Positions 13,217-17,020 of a stretch of 17,020 nt of DNA are shown one piece after another (position 1 is the first letter of the stretch; each line of letters opens with the position of its first letter). Made by a program: the position numbers and the translations under genes. Origin of the DNA: Dehalococcoidia bacterium UBA4060 (GTDB taxonomy: Bacteria > Chloroflexota > Dehalococcoidia > GIF9 > UBA5629); contig DFZI01000081.1 of NCBI GenBank assembly GCA_002383665.1, positions 15,094 to 32,113 on the forward strand. Reading direction: 5' to 3'. The notes under the pieces were generated by a model. That model was not told the DNA's origin, did no database searches, and was given only the letters and a program-made list of their open reading frames with translations.

Positions 13217-14365
13217 TTGATAGAGTATATTTTTAAAGGCGGAAAAAGATACTGGCTGACGATTGGTGCACTGGCACTCCTGCTGATGGCTGGAGCAGTT
13301 GCCTATTTGATGCAGTGGAATACAGGCCTCGCCATCACTGGGATGAGCCGGGACGTATCATGGGGGCTGTATATAGCCAATTTTACTTTTTTCGTTGGAG
13401 TAGCAGCCTCAGCCGTGATGCTGGTCCTGCCTTACTACCTTCACAATGAGAAGGCCTTCAGAAAAATCATAATACTGGGTGAGTTTCTGGCAGTAGCAGC
13501 CTGTATGGTTGCTGTTACCTTTGTGCTGGTAGACTTGGGTCAGCCGGCGCGTGTCTTTAATATGTTTCTCTATCCTACACCTAATTCCATACTCTTCTGG
13601 GATATGGTAGTGCTGTCGGTTTATCTTCTTCTTAACATAATAATCGGGTGGGTCACGCTGGATGCTGAAAACAAGGGCGTAACGCCGCCGGGCTGGACAA
13701 AACCGCTCATCATCATATCTATACCCTGGGCGATCAGCATTCACACGGTTACGGCCTTTATCTATGGCGGTCTGGCAGCACGCCCGTTCTGGCTGACCGC
13801 CTTGTTGGCGCCGCGCTTTCTGGCCTCGGCCTTTGCCTCGGGGCCTGCATTGCTCATATTGCTGGCGCTTGTTATGAGAAGATGGGGTGGATTTGACACC
13901 GGTGAAGAATCGCTCGATAAGGTGGCCAAGATCGTTACCTATGGCATGATTACAACGCTCTTTTTCCTGCTACTGGAGGTGTTCACAATATTTTATAGCC
14001 AGGAGCCTGAAGCTATGAAGCATTTCACCTATCTATTGTTCGGGCTTGACGGTTATTACGGCCTCGTGCCATGGATGTGGCTATCCATTATACTTATGTG
14101 TGTCTCCATAGTTGCCCTGCTTAATTCCAGATGGAGGCGTAACCCGGCGGTGCTATCTGCTGTGTGCATAGCTGTGCTGATATCTATCTGGATTGATAAA
14201 GGTCTTGGCTTGATTATACCGGGCTTTATTCCTTCTCAGAGCGGCTATATTTTTGAATATGTTCCCACATTTCCGGAGATTATGATTGTTGTTGGGGTGT
14301 GGAGCTTGGGGGGCCTGGTCCTTGCCCTACTATATAAAGTTGTTCTGGGTGTCAGAAAATCCTGA
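13217..14365 (+). CDS. dsrP: DsrP, NrfD-family integral membrane subunit
   Basis: 382 residues, almost entirely hydrophobic, with about ten membrane helices, of the NrfD/PsrC family. Family-like stretches are GMSRDVSWGLYIANFTFFVGVAASAVM near the N-terminus, DLGQPARVFNM and SIPWAISIHTVTAFIYGGLAARPFW. It has no cofactor motif; it is thought to exchange electrons or protons with menaquinone and pass electrons to DsrO. The start is a TTG at 13217, 8 bp after dsrO, with a weak TAGGT upstream; the next in-frame ATG would remove the first helix. It ends 8 bp from the convergent ccsA gene, with no hairpin terminator between them. Confidence 0.93.
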   Translation: MIEYIFKGGKRYWLTIGALALLLMAGAVAYLMQWNTGLAITGMSRDVSWGLYIANFTFFVGVAASAVMLVLPYYLHNEKAFRKIIILGEFLAVAACMVAVTFVLVDLGQPARVFNMFLYPTPNSILFWDMVVLSVYLLLNIIIGWVTLDAENKGVTPPGWTKPLIIISIPWAISIHTVTAFIYGGLAARPFWLTALLAPRFLASAFASGPALLILLALVMRRWGGFDTGEESLDKVAKIVTYGMITTLFFLLLEVFTIFYSQEPEAMKHFTYLLFGLDGYYGLVPWMWLSIILMCVSIVALLNSRWRRNPAVLSAVCIAVLISIWIDKGLGLIIPGFIPSQSGYIFEYVPTFPEIMIVVGVWSLGGLVLALLYKVVLGVRKS

Positions 14366-14373
14366 CAGGTGTC

Positions 14374-15198
14374 TTAGTTCAAGGCGTAGCTGTGTAAACC
14401 TCCCAGGAACAGGTTACCGAAAAACGTGGCTAAAACTGCTAAAAATCCGATAACCAGCAGCAAGGCACTTCGCCTGTTATTCCAGTGCAGGAAAATTCGT
14501 GTTACCAGGTATCCTGCATAGATAAGCCATGTGGCCAGGCTGGCGGTCTCTTTTGGATCCCAGTTCCAGTAGGTCCCCCAGGCTACCTTGGCCCAGATTG
14601 AGCCTATTACAATCACCAGGGTCATCAGCGGGAAGCCGGTCAACACGGCCAAGTATCCAGCGCGGTCAAGCAGATCTGCTGCCGGTAAAAAAGACAGGTG
14701 ATATTTTTGATGGGTGAGATAGAGTATTGCCGATACAAAGCCGATGGCAAACATACCGTAAGCCATGATGGCGCAGGAAACATGCAGGGGCAGCAGCCAT
14801 GACTGTCTTAATGCTATGGGCAGGGGAGTGTATCCGGAAGGCAAGGTGAAGGCATAAGCCAGTAGTGCAAAGGCAATAAGGGCACCGCCTGCTCCGAAGA
14901 CGCTGGATTTCAACCGCCACTGGAACAGCAGTGCGCAGGTCATCACACCCCATCCAAACGAGAGGCTGAACTCATACATATTGGTAAACGGGGCATGCGC
15001 TGTCATTAATGTGCGTGTAATCAAAGCCGTGGTTAATATCAGCCACGATCCGGCCAGCACAGGAAAAGCAAAGCTGGCAGCACTGGACTGATCCGGACGT
15101 CTGAGGATAGCTGTAACAAATCCCCATGCATAAAGTATGATGGACAATTGCAATACAACGATGGCTGCGACCGAACAGATCAGCTCTAAATAAGACAT
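14374..15198 (-). CDS. ccsA: CcsA/CcsB-type cytochrome c biogenesis (heme lyase) protein
   Basis: 274 residues from the ATG at 15198; a TTG five codons earlier is an alternative, and neither has a clear Shine-Dalgarno sequence. About eight hydrophobic segments surround the tryptophan-rich heme-handling motif WGTYWNWDPKE (207-217). Candidate heme-ligand histidines are His139 (LLPLHVSC) and His269 (GGLHSYA), at the family positions. In system II maturation CcsA works with a ResB/CcsB partner to carry heme across the membrane and attach it to CxxCH motifs; no ResB is in the window. Its position next to dsrMKJOP suggests that DsrJ is a client. Transcription converges on dsrP. A weak promoter candidate upstream is TTGGCA (15253-15248) and TATAAT (15228-15223), but the spacer is 19 bp. 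Confidence 0.87.
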   Translation of the reverse strand: MSYLELICSVAAIVVLQLSIILYAWGFVTAILRRPDQSSAASFAFPVLAGSWLILTTALITRTLMTAHAPFTNMYEFSLSFGWGVMTCALLFQWRLKSSVFGAGGALIAFALLAYAFTLPSGYTPLPIALRQSWLLPLHVSCAIMAYGMFAIGFVSAILYLTHQKYHLSFLPAADLLDRAGYLAVLTGFPLMTLVIVIGSIWAKVAWGTYWNWDPKETASLATWLIYAGYLVTRIFLHWNNRRSALLLVIGFLAVLATFFGNLFLGGLHSYALN

Positions 15199-15327
15199 AT
15201 TATAAATTATCAAACGGAATCAATTATATTGAATTGTAGCTACGTGCTGCCAATCCATGCGTTTCAATTATATGCCATATATGTAATGACCAAAATGCTC
15301 CGTGATAGCTTCGCTCTTTGCTCGTAT

Positions 15328-15852
15328 TTACTTATAGCTCTTTAGCTCGACGGTTATTTGTTTCTGAAAGGATTTTATCTCGTCCAGTTTATCATCGCTC
15401 ATTACGAGGTGTCGTACGAGGAGGATGCCCTTGGTGGTGGGTGATTTCACCACTAAAGCATTTTCAGGCACATCAGCTTTGCGTCCTTTTTTAACCAGCA
15501 GGATTTGCAGCGGATTGAATTTGATTTGGCGGTCGTTTATGACAAAGAAATTATCAGTGTTCTCCTGATAGATGGAAACTGACCAGTAACAGTCTGTGGG
15601 AACAGGTGAGGTAAAAAGAAGGGGTGCTTTGCTAACATCATATGCAACATTGCTGTAAACAAGATCAGGGGATGGCTTCACAACAGCCCGGCTTCTGGCA
15701 TCCGGTCTATGTTCTCGCCTGACAGCATTTACCGGTAATCGTGACATGATTTTGTTCATTTTCTGCCGCGGGAATAGAGCAAGTGTAATGAAATGTGCTG
15801 CAACTGCAGATATCAGGAATATGGTAATAGCGAGCATAATTAATCCGTCCAT
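15328..15852 (-). CDS. Membrane-anchored DUF1254-like protein
   Basis: 174 residues. An N-terminal hydrophobic helix (about 3-27) is followed by a soluble part beginning RSRAVVKPSPDLVYSNVAYD and continuing YWSVSIYQENTDNFFVINDRQ, which resembles the core of DUF1254 domains. The function of this family is not known. The ATG follows a strong GGGAGGGG. It lies downstream of the DUF1214 gene on the same strand; these two domains commonly occur together, either fused or as neighbours, which supports both calls. The soluble part is probably extracytoplasmic. It is shorter than fused DUF1254-DUF1214 proteins but resembles the small anchored version found as a separate gene. Confidence 0.7.
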   Translation of the reverse strand: MDGLIMLAITIFLISAVAAHFITLALFPRQKMNKIMSRLPVNAVRREHRPDARSRAVVKPSPDLVYSNVAYDVSKAPLLFTSPVPTDCYWSVSIYQENTDNFFVINDRQIKFNPLQILLVKKGRKADVPENALVVKSPTTKGILLVRHLVMSDDKLDEIKSFQKQITVELKSYK

Positions 15853-15944
15853 TTAATTCCCCTCCCTTATGACATGAGGCAACTCCACTCCGGCCGGATT
15901 ATTACGTATGCTCTCCCCGGGATTGTATAACCTCGTTCATATTA

Positions 15945-16316
15945 TTAGGAATAGCGGTTCAGCTCATTGGGTATAAGGAAATTATCTGGCCCGTAGAGTG
16001 TAATGCTCCACCAGCGGGCATCCGGCTTTCTTCCCTCAATGCGATAGGTATTATTGCCATCAAGCCAATTACCCTCATCATCTATGTTCGCGTGGTAATA
16101 GATGGTCTCGGATTGCCGAAGTGCCAATATACCGGTTTCAGCAACTGCTGCCCTGGTGTAGGGATCGGCTTTCTCACTTCCGCTGGCAAGATTGGTGGAC
16201 CACGGACCGTTAAAGATTGCAGATTTTCGGGAGACTCTTTTATATGCTTTTAATGCTGTCCAGATACCGAAAGCGCAGCCCAGAAGCAGAGCAAGCAAAA
16301 TCAGCAATACCATCAT
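15945..16316 (-). CDS. Membrane-anchored DUF1214-like protein, possibly C-terminally truncated
   Basis: 123 residues. A hydrophobic N-terminal helix (about 2-22) is followed by DUF1214-type sequence: DPYTRAAVAETGILALRQSETIYY, LDGNNTYRIEG, RWWSITLYG and FLIPNELNRYS. In the family members I remember, about 60 further residues follow the NRYS position, with an NWLPAP-like motif; here two consecutive TAA codons stop the frame directly after NRYS. The same frame stays open for 23 more codons before the next stop, but these do not clearly resemble the missing part. It may be a shortened but functional version or a decaying gene. AGGAG lies about 11 nt before the first of two ATGs. Function is unknown; DUF1254 is encoded next. 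Confidence 0.65.
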   Translation of the reverse strand: MMVLLILLALLLGCAFGIWTALKAYKRVSRKSAIFNGPWSTNLASGSEKADPYTRAAVAETGILALRQSETIYYHANIDDEGNWLDGNNTYRIEGRKPDARWWSITLYGPDNFLIPNELNRYS

Positions 16317-16360
16317 ATGTGTTATAACTCCTCACTTTATATATTGATTGTCTATATCAT

Positions 16361-16377
16361 AGGGAACTTATTTCCCT
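16361..16377. repeat. Small hairpin over the crotonase stop codon
   Basis: AGGGAA (16361-16366) and TTCCCT (16372-16377) are perfect 6-bp arms around 5 bp, and the crotonase stop codon lies within them. No T-run follows on either strand, so it is not a standard terminator. Confidence 0.35.
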
Positions 16378-17020
16378 TGAAAACTTGGAAGGCGCTTTTC
16401 TCTAAAGGCAGCGATTCCTTCTCTGATATCGTGGCTGGATGCTATCTTGTAACGAAGCTTTCGGGTCAGGAGAATGGACTCGGCCATGCTTATAGTCTGG
16501 CGCTTGATAGCTACTTCTTTCATGATACGTATGGCTAATGGGGCGTTAGGCAATATTCTTTGCCTGATGAAGTCCTCGGCTTCCTGCCACAGCTTGCGTG
16601 GTGATGTTACATAGTTAAAGATACATAGACGGAGTGCCTCTTTGGCGCTGAAAGTTTCGCCGGTGTACATATGCTCGAGGGCGATATTCAATGGGATCTG
16701 GGTTGCCAGCACGCTGGGAGCGCTGGTTGACGGTATCCCCAGCCTGGACTGCGGCCAACCGATCTGGGCATCGCTTGCTGCAATTCTTATATCACATGAA
16801 CATGCCAGGCCTGCTCCCTGGGCAAGACAGTTGCCCTGCACGGCAGCAACAGTCGGTTTCCAGATAGTCTGTATGTGCTCATAGAGTGACTCTGAAGGAC
16901 TTTCAATACCTTTTACATTCTTTCCGCCGGATTTCCTCGAATGGCTGTTAATCATATCCTCTATACCTGCGAGATCATAACCGGTGCAAAAATCCTTGCC
17001 TTTGCCGGTGATGAGGATAG
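16368..17020 (-). CDS. Crotonase (enoyl-CoA hydratase/isomerase) family protein, N-terminus cut by window end
   Basis: 216 residues are visible and the frame stays open to the right edge; the first ones, ILITGKGKDFCTGYDLAG, match the LTGxGxxFCxGxDL motif that lies ~60 residues into crotonases, so the true start is outside the window. The oxyanion-hole region is AAVQGNCLAQGAGLACSCDIRIAA, and GIPSTSAPSVL follows at the position of the usual G(I/V)xPxxGG loop. The two glutamates of classical hydratases are not seen: GGGxE is QGAGL and xxPE is GWPQS. A simple enoyl-CoA hydratase is therefore unlikely; other crotonase reactions (hydrolase, isomerase, decarboxylase) act on acyl-CoA with different residues. 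It lies 51 bp upstream of the DUF1214 gene on the same strand, so they may be co-transcribed. Confidence 0.85.
   Translation of the reverse strand, partial: ILITGKGKDFCTGYDLAGIEDMINSHSRKSGGKNVKGIESPSESLYEHIQTIWKPTVAAVQGNCLAQGAGLACSCDIRIAASDAQIGWPQSRLGIPSTSAPSVLATQIPLNIALEHMYTGETFSAKEALRLCIFNYVTSPRKLWQEAEDFIRQRILPNAPLAIRIMKEVAIKRQTISMAESILLTRKLRYKIASSHDIREGIAAFREKRLPSFQGK

Noticed and set aside
15199..15327. Small gene or RNA between ccsA and the DUF1254 gene
   Set aside because: The stretch is AT-rich with no supported open frame or stable hairpin; only a weak promoter candidate for ccsA was seen.
16361..16377. Hairpin at the crotonase stop as an intrinsic terminator
   Set aside because: The stem is only 6 bp, includes the stop codon, and has no T-run after it on either strand.

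Overview
The window looks like a piece of the genome of an anaerobic, sulfite- or sulfate-respiring bacterium. The strongest evidence is a complete dsrMKJOP operon (menaquinone/periplasm-to-cytoplasm electron-transfer complex of dissimilatory sulfite reduction), preceded by the RsbRD-N-domain gene often seen beside it. Next to it are a CcsA-type cytochrome c maturation gene and two radical-SAM genes of the siroheme-dependent (alternative) heme pathway, a pathway typical of sulfate reducers and methanogens. A solute-binding lipoprotein with a classical lipobox and several TTG starts fit many phyla. I suspect Chloroflexota (Dehalococcoidia-like) or another non-classical sulfur reducer, but the sequence alone does not settle the taxon. 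No rRNA, tRNA, CRISPR or transposase was seen.

Layout. (1) Positions 1-2666, minus strand: a three-gene, translationally coupled operon of a MerR/BldC-type HTH regulator, ahbC and ahbD (cut by the window start). It makes heme b from siroheme-derived intermediates, and siroheme is also the cofactor of sulfite reductase. (2) 2787-6073, minus strand: an unusual operon of a LarA-like (DUF2088) protein, a 71-residue four-cysteine protein, and a flavin disulfide oxidoreductase resembling 2-ketopropyl-coenzyme M oxidoreductase/carboxylase, closed by a strong intrinsic terminator. (3) 6256-8790, plus strand: a NitT/TauT/Ssu-type ABC importer (lipoprotein, permease, ATPase), divergent from block 2. 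The two blocks share a short AT-rich region with interlocked promoters around a 21-bp palindrome. (4) 8801-14365, plus strand: a near-consensus promoter, paired direct repeats, then the RsbRD-N gene and dsrMKJOP, tightly packed. (5) 14374-15198, minus strand: ccsA, convergent with dsrP. (6) 15328-17020, minus strand: a DUF1254/DUF1214 pair and a crotonase-family gene cut by the window end.

How it may work together. Blocks 1, 4 and 5 form a coherent respiratory module: Ahb enzymes supply heme, CcsA helps attach it to DsrJ, and DsrMKJOP passes electrons towards DsrC and sulfite reductase (neither is in the window). Blocks 2 and 3 are the less understood part. The ketopropyl-CoM-reductase-like enzyme keeps the arginines that bind a sulfonate in the characterised enzyme, and the adjacent importer belongs to a superfamily that includes sulfonate/taurine importers. 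A sulfonate- or coenzyme-M-like thiol pathway feeding sulfite respiration is therefore a reasonable but unproven hypothesis.
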